From: Bacteroidales bacterium UBA1173
GTDB lineage: Bacteria > Bacteroidota > Bacteroidia > Bacteroidales > F082
Direction of reading: 5' to 3'
Assembly: GCA_002311655.1 (NCBI GenBank)
Contig: DBYZ01000015.1
Location: forward strand, 401 to 55,483
DNA length: 55,083 nucleotides
The number at the start of each line of letters is the position of its first letter. Positions within the stretch are counted from its first letter, which is position 1. The notes beneath the pieces were generated by a model. It searched no databases and was not told the DNA's origin. It saw only the letters and a program-made list of their open reading frames with translations. Below, piece by piece: positions 8,828-18,900 of this stretch. The position numbers and the translations under genes are program-made.

Positions 8828-9539
8828 TATATTAATAGGTGATGACGGCATCGAAAAACTGGCGAAAGCTCATGTTTTGGTCGTCGGACTTGGCGGAGTG
8901 GGCGCTTATGCCGCCGAACAGCTTGCGCGCGCAGGCATAGGCGAGATGACCATCGTCGACAGCGACACCGTGAGCGTCACCAACAAAAACCGTCAGTTGC
9001 TGGCGTTGGACAGCACCATCGGGCGTCTGAAAACCGACGTGATGGCGGAACGAATCCGCGACATCAACCCCGACATCAAGCTGCATGTGCTTCCGCAATA
9101 TCTTAAGGATCAGTCGATTATAGATTTGATGGCACAGAAGTTCGACTTCGTTGTCGATGCCATTGACACCATGGCGCCAAAGGTGTTTCTGCTTTATTAC
9201 GCAGTGCAAAACCATCAGAATATAGTGAGCTGCATGGGGGCAGGCGGCAAGTTCGACCCAACAAAAATCGAGATCTGCGACATGTCGAAGTCGTACAACT
9301 GCCGTTTGGCGTTTTATATCCGCAAACGTCTGCACCGGCTGGGCATCCGAGAAGGCATAACGGTAGTTTTCTCACCTGAGAAAGTGGCTGACGACGCCTT
9401 CATAGTGGAAGACGAGCAGCAACAGAATAAAATAGCTACAGTGGGAACAATTTCTTATATGCCGGCTGTTTTCGGATGCTTCTGCGCATCGCATGTCATC
9501 AACCAGCTACTAGGAACACAAAATCGTGTCTCCTTCTGA
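8802..9539 (+). CDS. tcdA: tRNA threonylcarbamoyladenosine dehydratase (ThiF/E1-like)
   Basis: ATP-dependent enzyme of the E1-like superfamily that cyclises t6A to ct6A at position 37 of ANN-decoding tRNAs, by family assignment. It has 245 aa from the ATG at 8802; an upstream TTG at 8793 is possible but less likely. The nucleotide-binding loop VVGLGGVGAYAAE is near residues 27-39. The NKNRQ motif follows at 61-65, and a VDAIDTM motif lies downstream. No Zn-binding CxxC pairs are seen, as is usual for TcdA compared with ThiF/MoeB. It ends by overlapping the convergent zinc-ribbon gene by 41 nt. Confidence 0.88.
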   Translation: MEDWKQRTNILIGDDGIEKLAKAHVLVVGLGGVGAYAAEQLARAGIGEMTIVDSDTVSVTNKNRQLLALDSTIGRLKTDVMAERIRDINPDIKLHVLPQYLKDQSIIDLMAQKFDFVVDAIDTMAPKVFLLYYAVQNHQNIVSCMGAGGKFDPTKIEICDMSKSYNCRLAFYIRKRLHRLGIREGITVVFSPEKVADDAFIVEDEQQQNKIATVGTISYMPAVFGCFCASHVINQLLGTQNRVSF

Positions 9540-10257
9540 CTTCCTTCTCGATATTGGCGATGTAATGGGTGCGTCGAGGAATGGTGTCGAGGATTTTTTG
9601 AGCCTCGTCGTACTCGCCCATCTCACGGTATAACTCTATGATTTCCAATATTGAAGCCTCATATTCTTCATCATCTGGAGTGTAACGACCTTTGAGAAGT
9701 ACCAACAGAGCCTTCATGTTTGCCAGATACTCATCGTGCAGCTGGCGGAACTTCAGGCGACCCTGAATCTGTTTGATGCGGTTTTTACGCCACACGTTGA
9801 AACTCATCTTTCCTGAGAAAAGATATTTCAAGTGCATCTGATAATTGTTGCGCACCAGGTCGTTATAAGCCCACCACATCATGCGGCGGATGTAAAGCTC
9901 CTTATCTCTATCATTCTCAATGGCTTGCAGACATTGTTTATAATGTTCTACAAGTGCCAGACGACCTTCCACGCTGTTGAAATGCACGCCAAAGAAACGC
10001 CAATGATTCCAATTATAATAAGGCACATCAGGTTTTTTGTAGCTGACGGCAGGCTCTTTGTACTCGTTGACCCAGAACCAATGGCTGCATGCTGGACATG
10101 CGATGATTTTCTGCGGCTCAGTTATGTAATTGTCGTTCAACGTCTTACCATCGGAATACAATATCGATTTATTGACCATCTCCGATTTTACGAGATGACC
10201 CTCGAGCCATGCGCCGCACTTTGGGCAACGGATATAAAAAGTATCGTATTTTATCAT
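9499..10257 (-). CDS. Zinc-ribbon protein of unknown function (DUF2225-like)
   Basis: Cytoplasmic protein of 252 aa with no recognised catalytic motif. An N-terminal zinc ribbon is formed by CPKC (residues 11-14) and CPAC (54-57). The rest is rich in aromatic and charged residues and predicted helical, with a TPR-like pair near the C-terminus (REMGEYDEAQKIL). It resembles DUF2225-type proteins, but the match is by layout only. It lies 15 nt downstream of rnhA on the same strand, and its 3' end overlaps tcdA on the opposite strand. Confidence 0.8.
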   Translation of the reverse strand: MIKYDTFYIRCPKCGAWLEGHLVKSEMVNKSILYSDGKTLNDNYITEPQKIIACPACSHWFWVNEYKEPAVSYKKPDVPYYNWNHWRFFGVHFNSVEGRLALVEHYKQCLQAIENDRDKELYIRRMMWWAYNDLVRNNYQMHLKYLFSGKMSFNVWRKNRIKQIQGRLKFRQLHDEYLANMKALLVLLKGRYTPDDEEYEASILEIIELYREMGEYDEAQKILDTIPRRTHYIANIEKEVRRRHDFVFLVAG

Positions 10258-10272
10258 GACGTTGATTTTTAA

Positions 10273-10899
10273 TTACTTACGACCGAAGTCAGCGGGTATC
10301 TCGCCCCAGATCTCGGTTCTCCATTTCATTATAGGAACTCTGAAAGTGTTGTCATGAAGCCATTTCTCGGCTCTGCGAATCACCTCAAAGAGATATGCAT
10401 TCTTTTGAGTCTCAACGAGTTTCGTTCTACAAAGACCTTCACTCACCCATTTCTGTCCGTTGACCGAGTCAGAATAGATAGGATAGTTGAGTTTGTTTTT
10501 CTGCTGCCAGGCGAGGCAGTGTACAATGGCGAGAAACTCCCCTATGTTGTTGGTTCCGCCTTCAAACACAGGGCTTTTGAACAATTCAGTGCCAGTGTCG
10601 ACGAACACGCCCCGATATTCCATTTTGCCAGGGTTTCCTGAGCATGCCGCGTCGACGGCAATGGAGATCATATTGGGACGTGGTGCGCCTTCAGGCAAGG
10701 TATCCAATGATATTTTCGGTTCCGATTTTGATGAAAAATCAGGTTCCGATTTAAACGCCGATTCGGCGGCTTCCCTGGTGGGAAATCCTTTGTATCTCGC
10801 ACCAGGGAACCCTTCGACCTGCAGACGGCATTCGTCCCAAGAATTGAAGACGCCTATCTGCCGGCCTGTCCAAACCGTGTAAAATTTGTTTTTCGCCAT
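10273..10899 (-). CDS. rnhA: Ribonuclease H1 with viroplasmin (RNA/DNA hybrid-binding) domain
   Basis: Cleaves the RNA strand of RNA-DNA hybrids. The 208 aa product starts MAKNKFYTVWTGRQIG, the caulimovirus viroplasmin-like hybrid-binding domain (about residues 4-48). A linker follows, then the RNase HI domain (about 75-205) with catalytic acidic residues in VDAACSGNPG, NNIGEF and YSDS. The upstream GTG at 10914 lies within a palindrome and is less likely than the ATG at 10899. It is probably co-transcribed with mutAB, since the gap to mutB is only about 34 nt and filled by a palindromic repeat. Confidence 0.92.
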   Translation of the reverse strand: MAKNKFYTVWTGRQIGVFNSWDECRLQVEGFPGARYKGFPTREAAESAFKSEPDFSSKSEPKISLDTLPEGAPRPNMISIAVDAACSGNPGKMEYRGVFVDTGTELFKSPVFEGGTNNIGEFLAIVHCLAWQQKNKLNYPIYSDSVNGQKWVSEGLCRTKLVETQKNAYLFEVIRRAEKWLHDNTFRVPIMKWRTEIWGEIPADFGRK

Positions 10900-10905
10900 A
10901 TTGTT

Positions 10906-10927
10906 GAGACGCACGGCCGTGCGTCTC
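10906..10927. repeat. Perfect 22-nt palindrome, GAGACG family, between mutB and rnhA
   Basis: The 11-nt arm GAGACGCACGG is followed by its exact complement. It sits 6 nt upstream of the rnhA ATG, where it could fold over the ribosome binding site. A related imperfect palindrome is inside giant gene 4 at 50252-50279. Confidence 0.8.
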
Positions 10928-10933
10928 TACATA

Positions 10934-13069
10934 TTATTGTTTGCGAACTGCCAATAACAATTCAAGCATCTTGATCGCCGAATCCGACACTATGGTACCA
11001 GGACCGAAGATGGCTACAGCGCCTGCGTCATACAGGAACTGATAATCCTGGTGAGGGATAACGCCACCCACTGTCACCATGATGTCCGGACGACCGAGTT
11101 TGGCAAGCTCCTCGATGACCTGAGGCACGAGTGTCTTGTGACCTGCAGCCAATGAAGAAACACCCACGATGTGGACGTCGTTCTCCACTGCCTGACGTGC
11201 TGTCTCGGCCGGTGTCTGGAACAATGGTCCCATATCGACGTCGAAGCCTATGTCGGCGTAACCTGTAGCGACAACCTTAGCGCCACGGTCGTGACCATCC
11301 TGACCCATCTTGGCAATCATGATACGAGGACGACGACCTTCGATCTTTGCGAACTCATCAGCCATTGCCTGTGCCTTGGCGAATTTTTCATTGCCTTTTG
11401 CTTCCATAGAATAAACTCCTGATATTGAACGAATTACAGCTTTATAACGACCGACGATCTTCTCGCATGCCATTGAGATCTCACCCAATGTGGCGCGGCA
11501 TTTTGCTGCTTCCACTGCGAGAGCGAGGAGGTTGCCCTTGCCTGTCTTCACCGACTCGGTGATGGCGTCGAGGCAACGCTGCACGTCGGCTTCGTTACGG
11601 TTAGCCTTCAGTTCTTTCAGACGGCGGATCTGTGACTCACGCACCGCTGTGTTGTCAACTTCAAGAGTATCAATGCTATCCTCATGTTCGAGGCGGTATT
11701 TGTTGATACCGACGATGGTCTCTGTGCCAGCATCGATCTTAGCCTGTTTACGGGCTGCTGCCTCTTCGATACGCATCTTCGGAAGACCTGTCTCGATAGC
11801 CTTTGCCATGCCGCCCATCTCTTCAACTTCCATGATGTGAGCCCAAGCGCGCTCGTAGATGTCGCGTGTCAATGACTCGACATAATATGAACCTGCCCAT
11901 GGGTCGACGACGCGGCAGACATTAGTCTCTTCCTGGATGTAAATCTGAGTGTTACGTGCGATACGAGCCGAGAAGTCGGTAGGAAGTGCGATAGCCTCGT
12001 CCAAAGCGTTGGTGTGCAACGACTGTGTGTGACCGAGTGCTGCACCCATAGCCTCGATACATGTACGGGCCACATTGTTGAACGGGTCTTGCTCTGTCAA
12101 GGACCATCCTGAAGTCTGGGTGTGAGTACGCAATGCCAATGACTTCTCGCTCTTCGGGTTGAAGGTCTTCACGATCTTAGCCCACAGCATACGAGCGGCA
12201 CGCATCTTTGCGATCTCCATGAAGTGGTTCATTCCGGAGCACCAGAAGAACGACAGACGTGGAGCGAAAGCGTCGATGTCGAGGCCAGACTTGACACCTG
12301 TGCGGAGGTAATCCCAGCCGTCGGCGAGGGTGTAAGCCAACTCGATGTCGCAAGTAGCGCCAGCTTCCTGCATGTGGTAGCCGGAGATTGAGATGCTGTT
12401 GAACTTCGGCATGTTCTGTGATGTGAATGCGAAGATATCAGCGATGATACGCATTGAGAACTCAGGTGGATAGATATATGTGTTACGCACCATGAACTCC
12501 TTCAAGATGTCGTTCTGGATTGTACCCTGAAGCTCTTCGTATTTAGCGCCCTGTTCCAAAGCGGCGACGATGTAGAATGCCAAAATCGGCAACACAGCGC
12601 CGTTCATTGTCATAGAGACGGACATCTTATTAAGAGGGATCTGGTCGAACAAGACCTTCATGTCTTCTACTGAGCAGATTGACACGCCAGCCTTACCGAC
12701 ATCACCCATAACGCGTTCATGGTCAGCGTCATAGCCACGGTGAGTAGCAAGGTCGAATGCCACTGACAGACCTTTCTGACCGGCGGCGATGTTACGGCGG
12801 TAGAATGCGTTTGACTCCTCAGCTGTAGAGAAACCTGCATACTGACGGACGGTCCAAGGACGCATCACATACATTGTTGAATAAGGTCCGCGAAGATAAG
12901 GAGCGATACCAGCAGCATAGTTGAGATGCTCCATCCCTTCGAGGTCTTCAGCCGTATAAGCCGGCTTCACGTTGATATGTTCAACTGTCTCCCAGTCAGG
13001 CTTATAGTCAGCCTTGATTTGTGACTTAGGTATAGCGTTGATATTGATATTTTTGAAATCTGGTTTCAT
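10934..13069 (-). CDS. mutB: Methylmalonyl-CoA mutase, large (cobalamin-binding) subunit
   Basis: Adenosylcobalamin-dependent isomerase converting succinyl-CoA and methylmalonyl-CoA, part of the succinate-propionate route of Bacteroidales. It is a full-length subunit (711 aa). An N-terminal TIM-barrel substrate domain begins with the typical GIAPYLRGPY..MY and RPWTVRQYAGF motifs. The C-terminal B12 domain carries DGHDRG (residues 591-596, cobalt-coordinating His593), SLAAGH and VTVGG. It is encoded 14 nt downstream of the small subunit gene on the same strand. Confidence 0.97.
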   Translation of the reverse strand: MKPDFKNININAIPKSQIKADYKPDWETVEHINVKPAYTAEDLEGMEHLNYAAGIAPYLRGPYSTMYVMRPWTVRQYAGFSTAEESNAFYRRNIAAGQKGLSVAFDLATHRGYDADHERVMGDVGKAGVSICSVEDMKVLFDQIPLNKMSVSMTMNGAVLPILAFYIVAALEQGAKYEELQGTIQNDILKEFMVRNTYIYPPEFSMRIIADIFAFTSQNMPKFNSISISGYHMQEAGATCDIELAYTLADGWDYLRTGVKSGLDIDAFAPRLSFFWCSGMNHFMEIAKMRAARMLWAKIVKTFNPKSEKSLALRTHTQTSGWSLTEQDPFNNVARTCIEAMGAALGHTQSLHTNALDEAIALPTDFSARIARNTQIYIQEETNVCRVVDPWAGSYYVESLTRDIYERAWAHIMEVEEMGGMAKAIETGLPKMRIEEAAARKQAKIDAGTETIVGINKYRLEHEDSIDTLEVDNTAVRESQIRRLKELKANRNEADVQRCLDAITESVKTGKGNLLALAVEAAKCRATLGEISMACEKIVGRYKAVIRSISGVYSMEAKGNEKFAKAQAMADEFAKIEGRRPRIMIAKMGQDGHDRGAKVVATGYADIGFDVDMGPLFQTPAETARQAVENDVHIVGVSSLAAGHKTLVPQVIEELAKLGRPDIMVTVGGVIPHQDYQFLYDAGAVAIFGPGTIVSDSAIKMLELLLAVRKQ

Positions 13070-13083
13070 TGCTTACTCCTTTC

Positions 13084-14934
13084 TTATTTTGTTATACCTA
13101 ATCTCTTCTGGAAACTCTGCAATGTCTCGAGGACGTTGCTCTTCACATGGATGAAGTATTCGAGGCCTGCCTCTTTGAGGATGTCGACGGTGCCTTCAGG
13201 GTTACCTGCGAGGACGACGATGGTGTCGTTCTTCAATTCTTCGTAAATCTTGAGGGCGTTGCCTTCGCCGTATTCCTCGTCGGATGAGCAGATGACCACG
13301 ATTTCAGGTTTGATTTCGCGTGCGGCGGCGATGCCTTCTTCAAGGGTCTTGAAGCCAGGGTTGTCGACCACTTCGAAGCCTGCGCAAGCGAAGAAGTTAG
13401 ATGCGAAGTTAGCGCGTGCCTTACGCATTGCGAGGTTGCCGTAAGTGAACATCCATGCTGTAGGACGTTTGTTGCTCTGAGCGTAAACGTCAGTAGCATA
13501 ACGCATTGTCTCAAACTGCTGAGCCACGCGGAAGGTGTCGATAGTGTCGACTTCAGCCTTAGCCTCACGTTTGCAATCCGGTTTGAACACCCATTCGGCC
13601 GGGTTGAACTTCATCACTTCGGTGAAGTTAGGATACTGGTTGGTACCGAGGATGGTCTCGCGGCGTGTTGCGAGGTTGCTGAAGCGTTTCGCAGCGCTTT
13701 CCTTCACCATATTTTGGATTGTGCCTTTGCGCACTGCAGCGAGGTAGCCGCCTTCTTCCTGAATCTGGAGGAACACGTTCCATGCCGCGGTAGCGATGCT
13801 TTCTGTAAGATTTTCAATGTAATATGAACCTGCAGCCGGGTCAGCGACCTTGTCGAAATGTGACTCTTCCTTGAGGATGAGCTGCTGGTTGCGCGAGATA
13901 CGGTCTGAGAACTCGGTGGCCTCTTCGTATGTGGCGTCGAACGGGGTGACGCAGAATGAGTCGACACCGCCGAGGACAGCTGACATTGTACCTGTCGTGG
14001 TACGCAGCATGTTGACGTATGGGTCGTACAAGCTCATGTTTATCAATGCGTTAAAGGCATGGATACGAATCTTGCAGTTCTCTTCTTTTGCGCCGTAAGC
14101 CTTGAGGATTTCAGCCCAAAGCATACGGTAGGCGCGCATCTTTGCCATCTCCATGAAGTAGGTCTGACCGACGGCGACGTTGAAGCGCATCTTAGGTGCA
14201 ATTTCGTCGATTGTCATGCCCTTTGCGAGCAGCTGTTCGATATATTCGACACCCACTGCGAGGGCGATACCCATCTCCTGTGATATTGTGGCGCCGGCGT
14301 TGGTGAACACGTGAGCGTTGACGCCGATAGTCTGGACGTTTGGAATCTCGGCTTTTGTGAGTATTGCCGCGAGTTCCATGTCGGTGTTCTCGGTGACGAA
14401 CCATGTGCCGCGACGGATGTAACGTGTGAGCGGGTCGTAGTTCAGCGAGCCGTTGATGCCCGGGATCTTGGACATCATCTCGAGGAGAGGCAAGTGATAT
14501 TTGTTGTTGTAGAAGTTGATTTCGACCGCTTCGGCTACTATGCCGTTGAGGAGGCCCGATATCTCGACAGCGTCGTATGGCTTGTCGTATTCGAGGCGGA
14601 ATGAGAGCGCTGTTGCGCCGCGGTTGAGTGCGTCGAGGGCTTTTTGGTTAGCCTCGTGGTAGTCTTTCACCACGATATCTTCGCACACAAGCCAGTCGTT
14701 GCCTTCTTTTTTCGTGCTGCGGATGTAAGGGAACTCGCCCGGTTTGGTGTCGAGCCACGGTATATCCTTCAGATTTTCAGCGCGATAATACGGTCTCACC
14801 TGGAAACCTTCGGCTGTTTTCCAGACAAGTTTCTTGTTGTAATCGGCTCCTTTGAGGTCTTTTTCGATGACAGCTTCCCACTGTTCGGTGGTTACTGGAG
14901 GAAATTCCTCAAAAAGTTTTTTGTGGTTACTCAT
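13084..14934 (-). CDS. mutA: Methylmalonyl-CoA mutase, small subunit
   Basis: Non-catalytic partner subunit of the heterodimeric mutase. It has 616 aa from the ATG at 14934; a start at 14964 would add ten residues overlapping the promoter and is not favoured. It shares the barrel fold with MutB but lacks the DxHxxG cobalamin motif in the C-terminal domain, as expected for this subunit. It is the first gene of the mutA-mutB-rnhA-zinc ribbon transcription unit. A TAACTTTG box is located upstream (complement of 14962-14969). Confidence 0.95.
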   Translation of the reverse strand: MSNHKKLFEEFPPVTTEQWEAVIEKDLKGADYNKKLVWKTAEGFQVRPYYRAENLKDIPWLDTKPGEFPYIRSTKKEGNDWLVCEDIVVKDYHEANQKALDALNRGATALSFRLEYDKPYDAVEISGLLNGIVAEAVEINFYNNKYHLPLLEMMSKIPGINGSLNYDPLTRYIRRGTWFVTENTDMELAAILTKAEIPNVQTIGVNAHVFTNAGATISQEMGIALAVGVEYIEQLLAKGMTIDEIAPKMRFNVAVGQTYFMEMAKMRAYRMLWAEILKAYGAKEENCKIRIHAFNALINMSLYDPYVNMLRTTTGTMSAVLGGVDSFCVTPFDATYEEATEFSDRISRNQQLILKEESHFDKVADPAAGSYYIENLTESIATAAWNVFLQIQEEGGYLAAVRKGTIQNMVKESAAKRFSNLATRRETILGTNQYPNFTEVMKFNPAEWVFKPDCKREAKAEVDTIDTFRVAQQFETMRYATDVYAQSNKRPTAWMFTYGNLAMRKARANFASNFFACAGFEVVDNPGFKTLEEGIAAAREIKPEIVVICSSDEEYGEGNALKIYEELKNDTIVVLAGNPEGTVDILKEAGLEYFIHVKSNVLETLQSFQKRLGITK

Positions 14935-14961
14935 GATATTAAAATTTTCGAAAATTTGCTG

Positions 14962-14969
14962 CAAAGTTA
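14962..14969 (-). promoter_or_regulatory. -7 promoter box of mutA operon
   Basis: The minus strand reads TAACTTTG, matching the TAnnTTTG element, 27 nt before the mutA ATG. No clear TTTG -33 element was found at the usual distance. Confidence 0.5.
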
Positions 14970-14986
14970 TAAAAAATTTCTTTTTG

Positions 14987-15085
14987 TCTCACGCAGATTT
15001 CGCAGATTATCACAGATTTTTTTCTTCCATCAGTTTTTCCAACAGATTTAGTTCGTTTCACTCACAGATTGCGCAGATTTGGGCT
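14987..15085. repeat. CACGCAGAT-family repeat, degenerate copy
   Basis: Contains several direct CGCAGATT/ACAGATT units starting TCTCACGCAGATTTCGCAGA, but lacks the inverted right end seen in the copies at 31521 and 35396. The remainder of the 337-nt gap between mutA and the ORF6N gene is AT-rich, with the mutA promoter at its left end and a weak TAAATTTG box (15240-15247) for the ORF6N gene at its right end. Confidence 0.55.
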
Positions 15086-15271
15086 GTCACCTTTTATTTA
15101 CTAGCAATTCGGTTAATTGTTAAAATTTTTTAACATTTCAACTCAATTTTTAAGATTTTTAATAAATTGATTATCAATATTTTAATCATGATTTTTCAAC
15201 TTAGCCGTTTTTCATACGGATAATTCGGAATGGGTGTTGTAAATTTGCGGAAAATTTTTAAATCAACATTT

Positions 15272-15820
15272 ATGAAGAGGAAAGAAATCATTAAAATTGA
15301 GCAAGTTGAGGAAAAGATCCTCGTGCTTCGCGGAGTGAGAGTTATTCTTGACGCTGATGTTGCAAAGCTGTATGGCGTTGAGACAAGAGAAATCAATCAA
15401 GCGGTGAAAAACAATCCGAAAAAGTTTCCGAAAGGCTATGTATTTACTACATCTGACGAAGATTTAAAGGATATCAAAAATTTTGACATCCTTGCAAATA
15501 TCAAGTTTTTTAAAGCTAATCCCAAAGCCTTCACCGAAAGAGGGCTTTACATGTTGGCGACGATTTTGAAAAGCAACACTGCCACCGACACAACAATAGC
15601 AATTATTGAGGCTTTCGCCAAGATGAGAGAGCTGTCGAGAACAGTTACAGAACTGGTGCAAGCCAAAAATGCAAACGAACAAAAAGGATTGATGGAGAAA
15701 GGAGGTGAAATAATCTCAGACATCATTGGTGACAACTTGGAAATCAGTGAGACAGAGTCGGAATTTGAGTTGAATTTCGCCGTGGTAAAGTTAAGGCATA
15801 AAGTGAAAAGGAAAAAATAA
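15272..15820 (+). CDS. ORF6N domain-containing protein
   Basis: Protein of 182 aa with an N-terminal ORF6N DNA-binding domain (about residues 1-90). Its signature is a VRVILDADVAKLYGVETREINQ-type stretch followed by FP.GYVF and FTERGLYML. This domain is common in phage antirepressor-like and stand-alone Bacteroidetes proteins, and the real role is unknown. The C-terminal half is helical, probably coiled-coil, and Lys/Glu-rich. The upstream in-frame codon at 15230 overlaps the promoter, so the ATG at 15272 is chosen. There are no phage genes around it. Confidence 0.85.
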   Translation: MKRKEIIKIEQVEEKILVLRGVRVILDADVAKLYGVETREINQAVKNNPKKFPKGYVFTTSDEDLKDIKNFDILANIKFFKANPKAFTERGLYMLATILKSNTATDTTIAIIEAFAKMRELSRTVTELVQAKNANEQKGLMEKGGEIISDIIGDNLEISETESEFELNFAVVKLRHKVKRKK

Positions 15821-15827
15821 AAATTTC

Positions 15828-15858
15828 TTTGCACCTATTAATAAAATCACTATATTTG
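15828..15858 (+). promoter_or_regulatory. Bacteroidetes-type promoter of giant gene 2
   Basis: TTTG at 15828-15831 and TATATTTG at 15851-15858 with a 19-nt spacer are both perfect consensus elements. They lie 46 nt upstream of the ATG and should drive giant gene 2 and its small companion gene. Confidence 0.75.
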
Positions 15859-15904
15859 CGGTTTAAAACGAATAAAGAAAATAACACAATAAAATTAAAG
15901 CACT

Positions 15905-18900
15905 ATGACTAAAAAAATTACATTTTTAATCACGGCGGCGCTAATGCTGCTGACAATGATTGTTTCACCGGGAAGAGCGGTGGGACAGACGAGAGACAAT
16001 GCATCTTTTACACCAGACGATTTTTCAGGACAAGGTACGTCTGGAACAGGAGGTGCTATTTCTGCAACAGTTAGTACTGTCACTTTTGCGTGCGATAAAG
16101 GTTACGGAACCACCCAGATACGTTGCTACTCAGGTGGAAAAATAACAATCTCGTCTTCTAACACAATTACAGCAATTAGCTTTACTTTTGCTGGCAGCTA
16201 TACTGGAGGTTTAAGCACATCCTATACAGGTTTATCAACAACATCATGGGAACAAACTTTAAGTAGTCAGGCACGTATAAATGCTGTTACAGTAACATAT
16301 ACTGCTGGCGGCAGTTCATTAACAGACAATGATATCGCACTTACTGGTGCCCCTATTGCATTGGAGTTCGATCTTTATGACAATGATGACGACCAAGTTA
16401 TCAACTACACAACTTCAAGCACTGGCTTAGTATCAATTGCTAACAACGAGTATATTGACACTGAAATTAACCAAAACAACAAAACAATCACTGTTATACC
16501 TAAGAAAGTGACACCAACTGCACAGACAATTACTGTAAGCCAAGCTGCTGATGCCACTTATGCCGCAGGTTCAGTAACTTTTACTGTTAGCATTGAAGAT
16601 AGCACCCCTTTCTCAGGTGGTGATATAACGTTTGTTGCAGGAACAGATCAAGGCACATCAACCGGACAAAATCCAGACCAAATTACAAAATCTGTAGTTA
16701 CGGTATCTAGTACAAGTGCTGCTTTAGCAGTTGCACAATATCGCTTTTATAAAAATTCAACCACAACTATTTCTACCACATCCGGAAATATCACACAAAT
16801 TGTTTTTACACATTGTGATAATACATACCCGATTAGCAATCTTTCAAATATTGATGCCAATGGCACTTGGACAGGATCAGCAACATCTGTTGAATTTGTT
16901 GCCAGCGCTCAAGCTCGTGCCTCACAAATTGTTGTGACAGTTGATACAGGCAGTACACCTTCTCCTTCAATTACCGCAAACAATGTAAATATTGCTTACA
17001 CTGCTACAAATGGTTCAATTGCCTACACCGTCAACAACCTTGTTAGCGGTGGAGCGTTAACAGCCACCACAACAGCAGAATGGTTAACACTTGGTACCGT
17101 TGGCGAAACAGTACCTTTCACTTGCTCAGCAAATGAATTGCACGAATCACGCACAGCTACTGTTACACTTACATACACTTATGGTACAAAATCAACTGTT
17201 ACAAAAGATGTAACCATCACTCAAGCTGCTGCTCCAATTGTTTATACTAGCATTCCTGCTTTGTTTGCGGCCGCAACAACCACTGAAACAAACGTTCTTG
17301 TAACCTTCAATAACTGGGTCGTTTCTGGCGTTTCAACCAATGGTAAGAATATATTCGTAACCGACAACAACGGCAACGGATTTGTGATTTATTACAACTC
17401 TGATATGAGCAGTACATATGCCGTTGGTAACATCCTTACTGGCACAGCCGTTTCTTGCTCTTTGAAAAAATACAATGGCTTTGCCGAACTTCTCAATGTG
17501 GGTGCTAACGACCTTACCATCACTACTGGAGGCACCGTCACCACAGCCAATGTCGCAATGGCCGACCTTGCTGGTGTCAACACCGGTGCTTTGCTGCATT
17601 ATGAAAATTTGACTTGCAGTATAAGTAGCAACAAATATTATCTCTCTGATGGTAACACCACCTTGCAATTGTATAATGCACTCTTCGCTTTCGACGCACT
17701 CACAGACGGCAAAACATATAATATAACTGGTGTATATCAGCAGTATAACAGCACCAAGGAAATTCTGCCTCGCAGTGCTGATGATATCGAATTGGTTACA
17801 GGAGACACTCCTGTTATCAATGCCAGCAATGTTGAGATCGATTATGATGCCACTTCAGGTGAAATTGCATATACAATCACTAATCCTGCTAGCGGCGTGA
17901 ACTTAGGAGCAACTACATCTGCCGAATGGGTAAGTAATATCGCTGTCGCTGCCGACAAAGTAACTTTCACAACCACAGCTAACGAAGGCACCGAAGATCG
18001 TACAGCCACATTTACTTTAACTTACACTGGCGCAGAGGATAAAGTTGTTACTGTTACACAAGGACATTATGTGGTCGACTATGCCACGTTGCCGTTTGAA
18101 TGGGATGGCTCTGGAGACACCCCAACTGGCATTACAAACAGTGGCGTTGGAACTTATTCATCATCTCCTTACTTAAAGTTTGATGGTTCAGGTGACTACA
18201 TTATTTTGAAAATCAATGAGCGTCCAGGCACATTGACATTCGATATCAAAGGTAATACTTTCAGTGGAGGCACATTTAAAGTTCAGACATCTGCCAATGG
18301 CACTGACTACACTGATTTGGAAACTTATACAAATCTTACCAATACTGTTCAATCCGAAGAATTCACCAATTTAGGCGAGGATGTACGCTACATCAAGTGG
18401 ATTTATACAGAAAAATCAAGCGGCAACGTTGCATTGGGCAATATCACATTAGCACAATACGTTGCTCCTACTGCCTCCATAACAGTGGATCCTGCCACAG
18501 TTAATGCAACTAACACAGCAACCGAAGATTATTTAGGCATCGCCTATACAGCTTTGACTATCACTAAGCCGAATGACTTCGGCATTCAATTCTATGATAG
18601 CAACAATCAAGAACTCAATGATGATGATGAACCGGATTGGATAACAGCCGAAGCAGCAACTCAAATTGGTCAAGAAGGATATTTCGTATATTATATTATC
18701 AGTGCAAACACTGGAGCAGCTCGTACAGCATACTTTAAGGTATATGCATTAGGCGATACGGATTATGTTTACTCAAATCTCGTTACTATTACACAGGCTG
18801 CTGCTCCAGCACCAACATATACAATTGAGCAGTATTCAACCCCTGCAACGGCACATGGCACTATTACATTCAACCCTGCATCTCCAGTGGAAGCAAATAC

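Noticed and set aside
15272..15820. Prophage remnant based on the ORF6N domain
   Set aside because: No other phage gene, attachment site or integrase is present in the flanks.
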